DNA of 64,000 nucleotides from Methylobacterium terrae (GTDB taxonomy: Bacteria > Pseudomonadota > Alphaproteobacteria > Rhizobiales > Beijerinckiaceae), in assembly GCF_003173755.1 (NCBI RefSeq), contig NZ_CP029553.1, forward strand, positions 5,150,001-5,214,000, in the 5' to 3' direction. The notes beneath the pieces are model-generated. The model saw nothing but the letters and a program-made list of their open reading frames with translations, was not told the origin of the DNA and did not search any database. Position numbers and translations under genes: made by a program. Positions within the stretch are counted from its first letter, which is position 1; every line of letters begins with the position of its first letter. Positions 19,393 through 27,923 of this stretch are shown in pieces.

Positions 19393-21066
19393 TCAGGCCG
19401 CCCTCACGGTCGCGAGGAAGCGCCGCAACTCGGAGGCGAGGTGCTCGGAATGGCGCGACAGCTCCGCGGCCGAGGCGAGCACCTGGCCCGCGGCGCCCCC
19501 CGTCTCCTCCGAGGCGCGCGCCACGCCGGCGATGTTGCTCGTCACCTCGCTGGTGCCGGACGCGGCCTGGACGACGTTGCGGACGATCTCCCGCGTCGCG
19601 CCGCCCTGCTGCTCGACCGCCGCCGCGATGCTCGCCGCCGTCGCGTCGATCTCGCGGATGCGCGCCGTGATGGTGTCGATGGCCGCGACCGCCTGATCGG
19701 TCACGCCCTGGATCTCGCCGATCTGGCCGGCGATCTCGTGGGTGGCCCGGGCGGTCTGGGTGGCGAGGTCCTTCACCTCGGCGGCCACCACCGCGAAGCC
19801 GCGGCCGGCCTCGCCGGCCCGCGCCGCCTCGATCGTGGCGTTGAGCGCCAGCAGGTTGGTCTGGCGCGCGATCGTCGAGATGAGGTCGACCATCTCGCCG
19901 ATCCGCCCCGACGTCGTCCTCATCGCCTGGACGAGGCGGGCGGTCTCGTCCGCCTCGGCGACGGCGTGGCGGGCGAGCCCCGCCGAGCCCTGGACCTGCC
20001 GGCCGATCTCGCCGACCGAGGCGCCGAGTTCCTCGCTCGCCGCCGCCACCGTGGTGACGTTCGCGGCGGCCTCCTCGGCGGCTGCGGCGACGTGGCCCGA
20101 TTGCCGCGCCGTTCCGGCCGCCGTCTCGCTCATCTGCTCGGCGGTCGCCTGCAGCTCCGTCGCCGCCGCCGAGACCAGGTCGACGATGCCGCCGACCGTC
20201 GTCTCGAAGCCGTCGGCCATCTGGCGCATGCCGGCCCGGCGCTGCTCCTCGGCCGAGGCCCGGGCGAGGGCGGTCTCCTCCTCCAGGCGGCGCGTCCGGA
20301 TCAAGGTCTCGCGGGAGGCCTCGAGAGCGGCCGCGATGGCGCCGATCTCGTCGGCCCGGTCCCGATAGGGCACCGGGGCGTCGACGTCGCCGCCGGCCAG
20401 CCCGCCCATGCGCCGGATCAGCCGGTCGATCGGCCGCGTCACGCCGGCACGGACGTAGACGAGGCCGGAGAGGCCCGCGGCGAGGGCCGCGCAGCACAGG
20501 AGGCCGGTCAGCCCGAGGGCGCGGGAATAGGTGGCGTCGGCCGCTTGGCGCGCCTGCTCGCCTCCCGCCGCGTTCAGGGCGGCACCGCGATCGAGCGCGT
20601 CGAGCGCCGCATCGAAGGACCGGCGCGAGGCCTGGAACAGGTCGTTCAGGGCGACGTGGTCCCGTGAGCGCGACGCGGCCACGATCTTCGCCCGCACGGC
20701 CAGGTATGCCGCCCATTGCTGCCGGAACGCGTCCCACACGGCCCGCTCCTCGGCGCTCGAGATCAGCCTCTCGTAGCGGCCCGCGACCGCGTCCACGTCC
20801 GTGAGGCGGCGGTTCGAGACGGCGTCGAGGTCGTCCACCGGCTCGATCGCCGTGACGTAGCGCGCATCGACGAGGCGCAGGCGCGTCACCTTGTACTTGA
20901 GCTCGCCGAGTTCCCGCACGCTCGGCAGCCAGTTCTCCGACAGTTCGAGGGCATTCGCGTTCACGGCGCGCAGCTGTGCGGCACCAAGGATCCCTTGCGC
21001 CAGAAGCCCGATCGAGAGAAGCGAGATCAGTCCACCCAAGACGTACGACAGTTTGAGCTTCATCAT
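19393..21066 (-). CDS. Methyl-accepting chemotaxis protein
   Basis: A 557-aa transmembrane receptor. A first span (about residues 7-28) and a second (about 183-205) enclose a four-helix-bundle ligand domain. HAMP follows ([12 protein letters not shown]), then a long coiled signalling domain whose hairpin tip reads [20 protein letters not shown], the CheA/CheW-binding motif. No C-terminal CheR-docking pentapeptide is present. The start is MMKLKL with GAGAGG just upstream; the second Met is an equally possible start. No che genes are nearby, so it feeds an array encoded elsewhere. The ligand is unknown. Confidence 0.93.
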   Translation of the reverse strand: MMKLKLSYVLGGLISLLSIGLLAQGILGAAQLRAVNANALELSENWLPSVRELGELKYKVTRLRLVDARYVTAIEPVDDLDAVSNRRLTDVDAVAGRYERLISSAEERAVWDAFRQQWAAYLAVRAKIVAASRSRDHVALNDLFQASRRSFDAALDALDRGAALNAAGGEQARQAADATYSRALGLTGLLCCAALAAGLSGLVYVRAGVTRPIDRLIRRMGGLAGGDVDAPVPYRDRADEIGAIAAALEASRETLIRTRRLEEETALARASAEEQRRAGMRQMADGFETTVGGIVDLVSAAATELQATAEQMSETAAGTARQSGHVAAAAEEAAANVTTVAAASEELGASVGEIGRQVQGSAGLARHAVAEADETARLVQAMRTTSGRIGEMVDLISTIARQTNLLALNATIEAARAGEAGRGFAVVAAEVKDLATQTARATHEIAGQIGEIQGVTDQAVAAIDTITARIREIDATAASIAAAVEQQGGATREIVRNVVQAASGTSEVTSNIAGVARASEETGGAAGQVLASAAELSRHSEHLASELRRFLATVRAA

Positions 21067-21362
21067 TCGGCCTCTCTCGTCGCCTCCACACATCGTCCCG
21101 GAGCGTCAATTTTCCCCTAAAATTCCAGGATTGTCCTGCCGCAACGGCGTAGGTATTTATTCTGCGACTCCCTGTGCAGCAGAGACGAGCCCAGGGAGAC
21201 GGCACGGCGCAACTCTCCCTTGGGGCCGGTTAGTCCCAAGATCCGCTCGCGCGGACCGTCGGGGCCGCGCGCCCGGCGCCGGCGATCGCGCGCGGCCTCG
21301 CGGCCGCGAACCCGGGCGCCGCCCGCGTGTTGGAGAGGCGACGCTTCCTCACGGACAGGCCG

Positions 21363-21644
21363 ATGATCAGGACCGCCTTCACGCTCGCCCTCACCCTCGG
21401 CCTTCTCGGCACCGCCGAGGCCCAGACTGCCCCGGTGCCGCCGCCGAGCGACGCCGTCGGCGCGCCGGGCCCCGGCACCGGGACGAAGCCGCCCGCGTCG
21501 CGCCCGACGCAGAACCTTCCGGGCAACCCGAGCAGCACCTCCGTGCCCGGCACCAATCCGGGCGTCTGGATCGGCGGCAGCCCGACCGCGGGCCCGCCCG
21601 GATCCGGCGGCACGGCGGGCGGGCCGGCGGCGGGGAACCGCTGA
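21363..21644 (+). CDS. Small exported Pro/Gly-rich hypothetical protein
   Basis: A 93-aa protein with a clear signal peptide (MIRTAFTLALTLGLLGTAEA) and cleavage after AEA. The mature part is rich in Pro, Gly, Ser and Thr (GTKPPASRPTQNLPGNPSSTSVPG) and has no Cys. It is probably periplasmic or exported and disordered. No family is recognised. The next gene, a GST, begins 87 bases downstream with its own ribosome-binding site. Confidence 0.65.
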   Translation: MIRTAFTLALTLGLLGTAEAQTAPVPPPSDAVGAPGPGTGTKPPASRPTQNLPGNPSSTSVPGTNPGVWIGGSPTAGPPGSGGTAGGPAAGNR

Positions 21645-21731
21645 GCGAGCACCGTTCGGGATCGAGGCCTGGCGGAGACCCGAAGGCCTCGCGTCCGACA
21701 TGCGGCCGTTTCGGCGAAGGGGAGACGTCCA

Positions 21732-22373
21732 GTGCTGAAAATCCACCATCTCGGCCGCTCGCAATCCGAGCGCATCCTCTGGCTGTGCGAGGAACTCGGG
21801 GTCGCCTACGACCTCGTCCGCTACGACCGCGACCCGGTCACCATCCTGGCGCCGCCGGACTTGCGGGCGCTGCACCCGCTCGGGGCGGCGCCGGTCATCG
21901 AGGATGACGGGGTCGTGCTGGCGGAATCCGCGGCCATCGTCGAATACGTCATCGTGCGGCACGGCGGCGGCCGGCTGCGGCTCGGGCCGGAGCATCCCGC
22001 CTATGCCGACTACCTGTACTGGTTCCACTTCGCCAACGGGAACCTGCAGCCGGTCGTCGGGCGTCTGATGATGGTGGGCCGCGTCGGCCTCGCCCCCGAG
22101 CATCCGGTGCAGAAGGCGGTGCAGGGGCGCCTCGACCGGGTGACCGCGCTCGTCGAGGCGCGGCTGTCCACGGTGCCCTACCTGGCGGGCGGGGAGTTCA
22201 CGGCGGCCGACATCATGAGCGTGTTCTCGCTCACCACGATGCGGCTGTTCCAGCCGATCGACCTCGCGCCGTTCCCCGGCATCCACGCCTACCTGCGGCG
22301 CATCGGCGAGCGCCCGGCCTATCGCCGCGCCATGGCGAAGGGCGATCCGGGCTTCGCCCCGATGCTGGCCTGA
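21732..22373 (+). CDS. Glutathione S-transferase family protein
   Basis: A 213-aa cytosolic protein with a thioredoxin-like N-domain (MLKIHHLGRSQSERILWLCEELG) containing the cis-Pro region GAAPVIEDDG and the ESAAI glutathione-binding Glu-Ser. An all-helical C-domain carries the FTAADIMSVF N-capping box. It starts at GTG behind GGGGAGA. GSTs of this group conjugate glutathione to electrophiles or reduce peroxides; the actual substrate is unknown. It is convergent with the alpha/beta hydrolase gene, with three bases between the stops. Confidence 0.93.
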   Translation: MLKIHHLGRSQSERILWLCEELGVAYDLVRYDRDPVTILAPPDLRALHPLGAAPVIEDDGVVLAESAAIVEYVIVRHGGGRLRLGPEHPAYADYLYWFHFANGNLQPVVGRLMMVGRVGLAPEHPVQKAVQGRLDRVTALVEARLSTVPYLAGGEFTAADIMSVFSLTTMRLFQPIDLAPFPGIHAYLRRIGERPAYRRAMAKGDPGFAPMLA

Positions 22374-22376
22374 TCC

Positions 22377-23078
22377 TCACGCTGCCAGCCAGTCCCGCAG
22401 GAGCGCGCTCGTCTCCTCCGGCCGCTCCAGCGGGGGCAGGTGCCCGCATTCCGGCAGGACGTGCAGGCGCGAGCCGGCGATGCCGTCGTGCATCTCCCGG
22501 GCCAGCGCCGGCGGCGTCAGCAGGTCGTCGGCGCCGACCGCCACCAGGGTCGGCACCCGGATCGTCGCCAGGGTCGGGCGGCTGTCGGGCCGGTCGAGGA
22601 TCGCGCGCTGCTGGCGCAGGAAGGCGGCGCCGCCGACCCGCTCGGCCATCGCCTTCACGGCCTCGCCCACCGGGCCGTGGACGTGCGAGGCGTGGACGAG
22701 CTTCGGCAGCAGGCGCGTCGTGACGCCGGCGAAGCGCCCGACCTTGAGCTGGTCCATGCCCTGGCGCCGCGTGGCGGCGCGCTCGTCGCTCTCCGGGGAG
22801 GCGGCGGTGTCGAACAGGGCGAGGCGGGTGACGCGCTCGGGCGCCCGGCGCAGGATCTCGAAGGCGACGTAGCCGCCCATCGACAGGGCGACGAGGCCGA
22901 AGCGCTCCGGCGCGGCCGCGAGCGCGCGCCGCGCCATCGCGGCGATCTCGTCGTCGAGGGTGAGGTCCGCCACCGACGCGGCCGCCCGATCGGCGAGCGC
23001 GTCGATCTGCGCGCGCCACAACACCGCGTCGTTGAGGAGACCGGGCAGGAACAGCAGCGGGGCGAGGTCGGGGGTCAT
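22377..23078 (-). CDS. Alpha/beta hydrolase
   Basis: A 233-aa serine hydrolase with the nucleophile elbow ALSMGGYVA, an oxyanion region at PLLFLPGLLND near the N-terminus, an acidic residue in LVAVGADDLLTPP and the catalytic His in LPECGHLPPLERP. Length and style match the small carboxylesterase or homoserine-acetyltransferase-like hydrolases. It lies 64 bases downstream of the acyl-CoA dehydrogenase gene on the same strand, so it may be co-transcribed and act on an acyl or thioester product, which is an inference. Cytosolic, no signal peptide. Confidence 0.9.
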   Translation of the reverse strand: MTPDLAPLLFLPGLLNDAVLWRAQIDALADRAAASVADLTLDDEIAAMARRALAAAPERFGLVALSMGGYVAFEILRRAPERVTRLALFDTAASPESDERAATRRQGMDQLKVGRFAGVTTRLLPKLVHASHVHGPVGEAVKAMAERVGGAAFLRQQRAILDRPDSRPTLATIRVPTLVAVGADDLLTPPALAREMHDGIAGSRLHVLPECGHLPPLERPEETSALLRDWLAA

Positions 23079-23142
23079 GGTCGGCCTTTCGCCGCCCCTT
23101 TTGGCCGGATCGAGGGTCCGGCGCCAGGGGCGGCGGAGCGCT

Positions 23143-24306
23143 TCAGTAGGAGCGCGGCATGCCCAGCACGTGCTCGGCGATGTAGGACAGGATCAGGTTC
23201 GTCGAGATCGGCGCCACCTGGTAGAGGCGGGTCTCGCGGAACTTGCGCTCGACGTCGTATTCCTCGGCGAAGCCGAAGCCGCCGAAGGTCTGGATGCAGG
23301 CATTGGCCGCCTCGAACGAGGCGTCGGCGGCGAGCATCTTGGCCATGTTGGCCTCCGCACCCGGATTGGCGCCGGCCTCGTAGAGGCGCAGACCCTCCTG
23401 CACCATCAGCTCGGCGGCGCGCATGTTGGCGTAGGCCTTGGCGATCGGGAACTGGATGCCCTGGTTCTGGCCGATCGGCCTTCCGAACACCTGGCGCTCG
23501 CGGGCGTATCCGGAGGCCTTGGCGATGAACCACTTGGCGTCGCCGACGCACTCGGCGGCGATCAGCAGCCGCTCGGCGTTCATGCCGGACAGGATGTAGC
23601 GGAAGCCCTTGCCCTCCTCGCCGACCAGGTTCTCGGCCGGCACTGCCATATTGTCGAAGAACACCTCGCAGGAATTGTGGTTCATCATCGTGCGGATCGG
23701 CCGGATGGTCAGGCCGCGGCCGAGCGCCTCGCGCATGTCGACGATGAAGGTCGAGAGGCCGTCGGTCTTCTTCGCCACCTGGTCGCGGGGCGTGGTGCGG
23801 GCGAGCAGCAGCATCAGGTCGGAATGCTCGGCCCGGCTGGTCCAGATCTTCTGGCCGTTGACGATGAACTTGTCGCCCTCGCGCCGGGCGGTGGTGCGGA
23901 GGGCCGTGGTGTCGGTGCCGCTCGTCGGCTCGGTGACGCCGAAGGCCTGGAGCCGCAGGCGTCCGGCGGCGATCTCCGGCAGGTAGCGCTCCTTCTGGGC
24001 CTGCGTGCCGTGCCGCAGCACCGTGCCCATCGTGTACATCTGGGCGTGGCAGGCGGCGCCGTTGCAGCCGGAGCGCTGCACCTCCTCCAGGATCGCCGCC
24101 GCCGCCGAGAGCGGCAGGCCGGAGCCGCCGTACTCCTCGGGGATCAGCACCGAGAGGTAGCCGGATTCGGTCAGCGCGTTCACGAACTCCGTCGGGTAGG
24201 CGCGCTCCGCGTCGAGCCGGCGCCAGTACTCGTCGGGGAAGCGCGCGCAGAGCTTGGCGACCTCCTCGCGGATCTCGGGATGCCGGAGGGCGTCGGTCTC
24301 GGTCAT
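23143..24306 (-). CDS. Acyl-CoA dehydrogenase family protein
   Basis: A 387-aa FAD enzyme with the usual three parts: helical N-domain, central beta-domain with AFGVTEPTSGTD and IWTSRAEHSDLMLLLART, and C-terminal helices with ANMAKMLAADASFEAAN and QTFGGFGFAEEYDVERKFR. It oxidises an acyl-CoA thioester at the alpha-beta bond and passes electrons to ETF. The substrate is not certain; members like this are often annotated for short or branched acyl-CoAs. The ATG at 24306 is preceded by GGAGA at good spacing. The hydrolase gene downstream is probably in the same transcript. Confidence 0.93.
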   Translation of the reverse strand: MTETDALRHPEIREEVAKLCARFPDEYWRRLDAERAYPTEFVNALTESGYLSVLIPEEYGGSGLPLSAAAAILEEVQRSGCNGAACHAQMYTMGTVLRHGTQAQKERYLPEIAAGRLRLQAFGVTEPTSGTDTTALRTTARREGDKFIVNGQKIWTSRAEHSDLMLLLARTTPRDQVAKKTDGLSTFIVDMREALGRGLTIRPIRTMMNHNSCEVFFDNMAVPAENLVGEEGKGFRYILSGMNAERLLIAAECVGDAKWFIAKASGYARERQVFGRPIGQNQGIQFPIAKAYANMRAAELMVQEGLRLYEAGANPGAEANMAKMLAADASFEAANACIQTFGGFGFAEEYDVERKFRETRLYQVAPISTNLILSYIAEHVLGMPRSY

Positions 24307-24524
24307 TCGGGCGTCTCCATCCACGGGCGCCCGCCTCGGGGCGCCTCGGCGCGTCGTTCGGGCGGGAGGCTACACCGATCGCGGGCGCCTGTGTCACTCC
24401 CCGATGAGCCGTCGGCGCTTGCAGGACCGGGCGGCCCGCCCTGTATCCCGTCCGGGGACCCGTTTCCGGATCATCTTAGCCGAGAGCGGGTTCCGGGTGC
24501 CGGACGTCCAACCGTCGAGGATGC

Positions 24525-25541
24525 ATGCGCGCGGCCGACCTCAGCTTCGCCCCCGCCGATTTTCTCCGGCTGATCGAGGATGTCGGCCTGACGGGGAGCT
24601 GGGCCTGGGTCTTCGCCTCGGACGTGCAGACCTGGTCGCCCGGCCTCTACCGCCTGCTCGGGCTCGATCCCGTGCGCACGCGGCCGAGCTACGACCTGCT
24701 CGCCGGCTTCGTCCACCCCGACGACCGGCTCCACCTGGCGAGCGCCGCCGACCTGATCCAGGGCCACGCCCTGCCCGAGCGCGAGGTGCGCGTCGTGCGG
24801 CCGGACGGGACCCTGCGGACGCTGGCGCTGCGCACCGAGCTGCACCTGACCCCGGAGGGCCGCCCGCGGGCGGCGGCCGGCATCGCCCTCGACGTGACCG
24901 ACCCCGCGGCCCTGCTGCACCTGCGCCGCGCCGACCAGCGCCGGCGCAGCGCCTGGTTCGCGCAGGCCCGCGTCCTGTTCGTGCCCGTCGGCCTCGACAT
25001 GAGCTTCGACTTCCCGCCCGAGGCGGCGCGCCTCGCCGGGCGCTCCCTCGACGAGGTGAACGCCGATCCCTTCGCCGACGTGGTGCCGGAGGAGCGCGCG
25101 GCGTTCCGCGACAGCGTCGCCCGGCGCCGGCCGGGCCTGGTGTTCCAGGGCGCCCCGCTGATCCGCCACCGGGATCGGGCGCCCGAGCGCTACCGGATCC
25201 TGTCGGTGCCGGTCCACGACGACCAGGGCCGCCTGATCGAGCGCAGCGGCCTGATCTACCCCGCCGCCCTCGGCGCCCCCCCGACGGCGGACGGCCTGCG
25301 CGAGGGGCTCGAACAGGCGGTGGAGGGCCGCCACCTGCGCGCCGCTCGGGCGCTCCTCGACTGGTCGATGGCGACGCTCGCCGCGGCGAGCGGCCTGTCG
25401 CTCTCGACGGTCCGGCGACTGGAGGAGGGGGACGGCCCGGCCGCCCAGCGCTCCCGCCACCAGGCGGTCGCGACCCTGCGCCGCGCCGGCATCCGCTTCG
25501 TCGTCCTCGACGACGGCGCCGTCGCGGTCGCCCGGACCTGA
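24525..25541 (+). CDS. PAS-domain protein with C-terminal XRE-like helix-turn-helix
   Basis: A 338-aa cytosolic regulator. Residues about 10-125 are a PAS_3-type fold (GSWAWVFASDVQTWSPGLYRLLG and GFVHPDDRLHL). Residues about 140-250 form a second PAS-like region. The C-terminus (about 270-335) is a helix-turn-helix: LLDWSMATLAAASGLSLSTV followed by RRLEEG. This resembles small XRE-family proteins with a short beta tail (IRFVVLDDGAVAV). It probably binds DNA in response to a sensed signal. The ATG follows the end of a divergent gene by about 220 bases. Target genes are unknown. Confidence 0.75.
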   Translation: MRAADLSFAPADFLRLIEDVGLTGSWAWVFASDVQTWSPGLYRLLGLDPVRTRPSYDLLAGFVHPDDRLHLASAADLIQGHALPEREVRVVRPDGTLRTLALRTELHLTPEGRPRAAAGIALDVTDPAALLHLRRADQRRRSAWFAQARVLFVPVGLDMSFDFPPEAARLAGRSLDEVNADPFADVVPEERAAFRDSVARRRPGLVFQGAPLIRHRDRAPERYRILSVPVHDDQGRLIERSGLIYPAALGAPPTADGLREGLEQAVEGRHLRAARALLDWSMATLAAASGLSLSTVRRLEEGDGPAAQRSRHQAVATLRRAGIRFVVLDDGAVAVART

Positions 25542-25548
25542 AGGCGGT

Positions 25549-27471
25549 TCAGGGGAGGGCCGCGGCGGAGCGGGGAGGGGCGAACAGCCCGGCCTCCAGG
25601 TAGCGCCCGACCGCGTCGGCCGCGCCGGCCGACGAGAAGTGGCCGGAATCGGCGTACAGGAACGTCCCGCCCCGAGCGTAGGGACAGGTCGCGGCATCGC
25701 ACAGGACGGCGTTCGGATCGACGAAGGTCGCGGAGGCGGGCAGGACCGACCGCAGCACGCCGTTGAGGCCGGTCTCCGCGACCGGGCGCCAGCGCCCGGC
25801 GGCATCCGGCGGGTCGCGGCGCTGGTGATAGGCCAGGAAGGCGGGATCGAGGGGAAATTCCGGCGATTGCCCGACGACGTGGACGCGGGCCCCGAGGGCG
25901 ATCACCTGCGCGACGGTCTCGTGCAGCAGGGCGGGGACGTTGCGGTCGCGCTGCGCGCCCCAGCGGGCCGCCAGCACCACGTCGCGGATCCCGAGCCGGC
26001 GGATCAGCGCCAGGGCGTTATCGTTGAAGGCCCGGCAATGCGGCACGACGTACGAGGCGACGCCGAGGGTCGGCCGGCACCCCGCCGCCGTGTACTGGAG
26101 GAGGTTGCCCGGCAGCCTCTCGGCGTGCCGGATCAGGCCGGGCACGTAATGGGCGGCGAAGCTGTCGCCCCAGAGCAGGACCAGCCCGTCCTTGCCCGTG
26201 GTCCGGGTGCAGGCGGCCTGGTCCCAGGCCTGCCAGGTCTGGTCGGCGAACAGGAAGCAGGTGCGGTGGTTCCAGGTCTCGGTTCCGGGCACCGGCCTGA
26301 CGCGGAAATCCGGGAAGCGTCCGGGCAGGCCGCCGCTCGCCGTCCCGGCCCAGCCGAGGCACGCCAGCGCGAGCGTGGCGGCGAACCCGGCGGCGAGGGC
26401 CGGCCGCGCGGGCGCCTGCGGTCGCCGGAAGGGATGCTCGACGAAGCGGTAGGAGAGGGTGGCGAGGAGCAGCGTCGCGCCGATGACGACGACCGTCTCG
26501 GCGACATCGAGATCCCGCATCAGGCCGATCCGGGCGAGCACGATCAGCGGCCAGTGGATCAGGTAGGCCGAGTAGGAGATCAGCCCGACGGCGACGAGCG
26601 GGCCGGCCGCCAGCAGGCGGGTGGCGGCGCTCCCGCCTCCCGGCTCCCCCCCGAGGCGGATCAGCAGGACGGCGCCGAGGCAAGGCGGCAGGGCGCCGGC
26701 GCCGGGAAACGGCGTCGCCTCGGTGTAGAGGAAGGCCGGGGCGAGGATCAGGGCGAGGCCCGCGAGGCCGGCAGCCTGGCGCAAGGCCGGCGGCAGCGCG
26801 ACGCTGCCCCGCGGCGCCATCGCCAGCAGGACGCCGAGGAGGAGTTCCCAGGCCCGGGTCGGCAGCAGGTAGAAGTTCGCCGTCGGCGCGTAGTGGCCGG
26901 CATAGACGCTCAGGCCGAACGACAGCGCCGCGACGAGGCCGAAGGGGAGCCAGAGCCGCCGCAGCCGCAGGCGCACCGCGAGGAGGAGCGCGACCGGGAG
27001 GAGGAGGTAGAACTGCTCCTCGACCGAGAGCGACCAGGTGTGGAGCAGCGGACGGTAGAGCGCCGCGGCGTCGAAGTAGCCCGACGAGCGCCAGAAGTAG
27101 ATGTTCGCCACCGACAGGGCGGAGGCCGTCGCGCTGCCGGCGTAATCCGCGAGCTGCGGCGGCAGCAGCAGCCAGTAGGCGGCGAGCGTGGTGAAGGCCA
27201 GGGTCGCGACGAGCGCCGGCAGGATGCGCCTGACCCGCCGCGCGTAGAACTCGCCGAGCCCGATGCCGCCCGATGCCGCCTCCCGCAGCAGCCCGCGGGT
27301 GATGACGTAGCCGGAGATGACGAAGAACACGTCGACCCCGACGAACCCGCCCGGCATCCAGGCGATGCCGGCGTGAAAGAGGATCACGACCAGCACCGCG
27401 ACGGCGCGCAGTCCGTCGATGTCGGGCCGGTAGGCAGCGGCGGTCGCATGCCCGGTCACGCCAGATCGCAT
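25549..27471 (-). CDS. Acyltransferase-SGNH hydrolase fusion (OafA/YrhL type)
   Basis: A 640-aa inner-membrane protein. It begins with YRPDIDGLRAVAVLVVILFH, the acyltransferase-3 start, and has about ten spans up to residue 390 (GVDVFFVISGYVITR is typical). The periplasmic C-terminal SGNH domain has block I GDSFAAHY near residue 434 and the DSGH motif (DSGHFSSAG) near 607. Such fusions O-acetylate surface polysaccharide, LPS or peptidoglycan. The ATG at 27471 has GAGGAC upstream. It lies 8 bases from the convergent PAS-HTH gene. The acceptor glycan is unknown, and no polysaccharide operon is adjacent. Confidence 0.92.
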   Translation of the reverse strand: MRSGVTGHATAAAYRPDIDGLRAVAVLVVILFHAGIAWMPGGFVGVDVFFVISGYVITRGLLREAASGGIGLGEFYARRVRRILPALVATLAFTTLAAYWLLLPPQLADYAGSATASALSVANIYFWRSSGYFDAAALYRPLLHTWSLSVEEQFYLLLPVALLLAVRLRLRRLWLPFGLVAALSFGLSVYAGHYAPTANFYLLPTRAWELLLGVLLAMAPRGSVALPPALRQAAGLAGLALILAPAFLYTEATPFPGAGALPPCLGAVLLIRLGGEPGGGSAATRLLAAGPLVAVGLISYSAYLIHWPLIVLARIGLMRDLDVAETVVVIGATLLLATLSYRFVEHPFRRPQAPARPALAAGFAATLALACLGWAGTASGGLPGRFPDFRVRPVPGTETWNHRTCFLFADQTWQAWDQAACTRTTGKDGLVLLWGDSFAAHYVPGLIRHAERLPGNLLQYTAAGCRPTLGVASYVVPHCRAFNDNALALIRRLGIRDVVLAARWGAQRDRNVPALLHETVAQVIALGARVHVVGQSPEFPLDPAFLAYHQRRDPPDAAGRWRPVAETGLNGVLRSVLPASATFVDPNAVLCDAATCPYARGGTFLYADSGHFSSAGAADAVGRYLEAGLFAPPRSAAALP

Positions 27472-27923
27472 GATGGATGTCCTCGGACGAAGGCTCTGTC
27501 TTCCCGTCTGGCCGTGGGACGCGAGGGTCCGCGCTCGCCTCGGGGCGGAGCCGGCGGCCCCGCCCCGTCCGGCGATCGTGTCAGCTCCTCCGACGACGGG
27601 TTCAGTGTAGGAAGAGCGCCGCCCGGAGACAGCACAGCCTTTCTCCGTAATCGACGGGTCCACCTCCGCCATTCGTCGACACCGATTTCTCGGGATGTTT
27701 CGCGAAGGCGGCGCCGTCGCGATGCGGCGCTCTGGAGCTGAGCGGATGTTTCCTGATGATCTGATCCGCAAGATCGAAGACGAAGCCCTCTCCAGAGTGG
27801 GAGAGAGGCTCGACGCGCCGGCGCGTGCCGAACCTGCTTCACGGCGCAGCCCGTGAGCGCCGTCGGAGAGGCACACCACCCGAGGGCGCTCCTCCGAAAG
27901 GCGCAAGGCGGCCCGGGACGCCG
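27472..27923. other. 452-bp gap without recognisable gene
   Basis: Lies between the acyltransferase start and the stop of the outer-membrane protein gene, both on the minus strand, so it should hold a promoter for the former and an end for the latter. Composition is a little less GC-rich than the neighbours. The one long minus-strand frame is Arg/Ser-rich and lacks a family signature. I see no strong hairpin. Confidence 0.4.

Noticed and set aside
21219..21240. CTTGGG/CCCAAG inverted repeat upstream of the chemoreceptor gene
   Set aside because: Six-bp stem with a 10-base loop; too weak to call.
27456..27842. Minus-strand frame in the gap upstream of the acyltransferase gene
   Set aside because: Arg/Ser-rich, overlaps the start of the acyltransferase gene, and no family signature.
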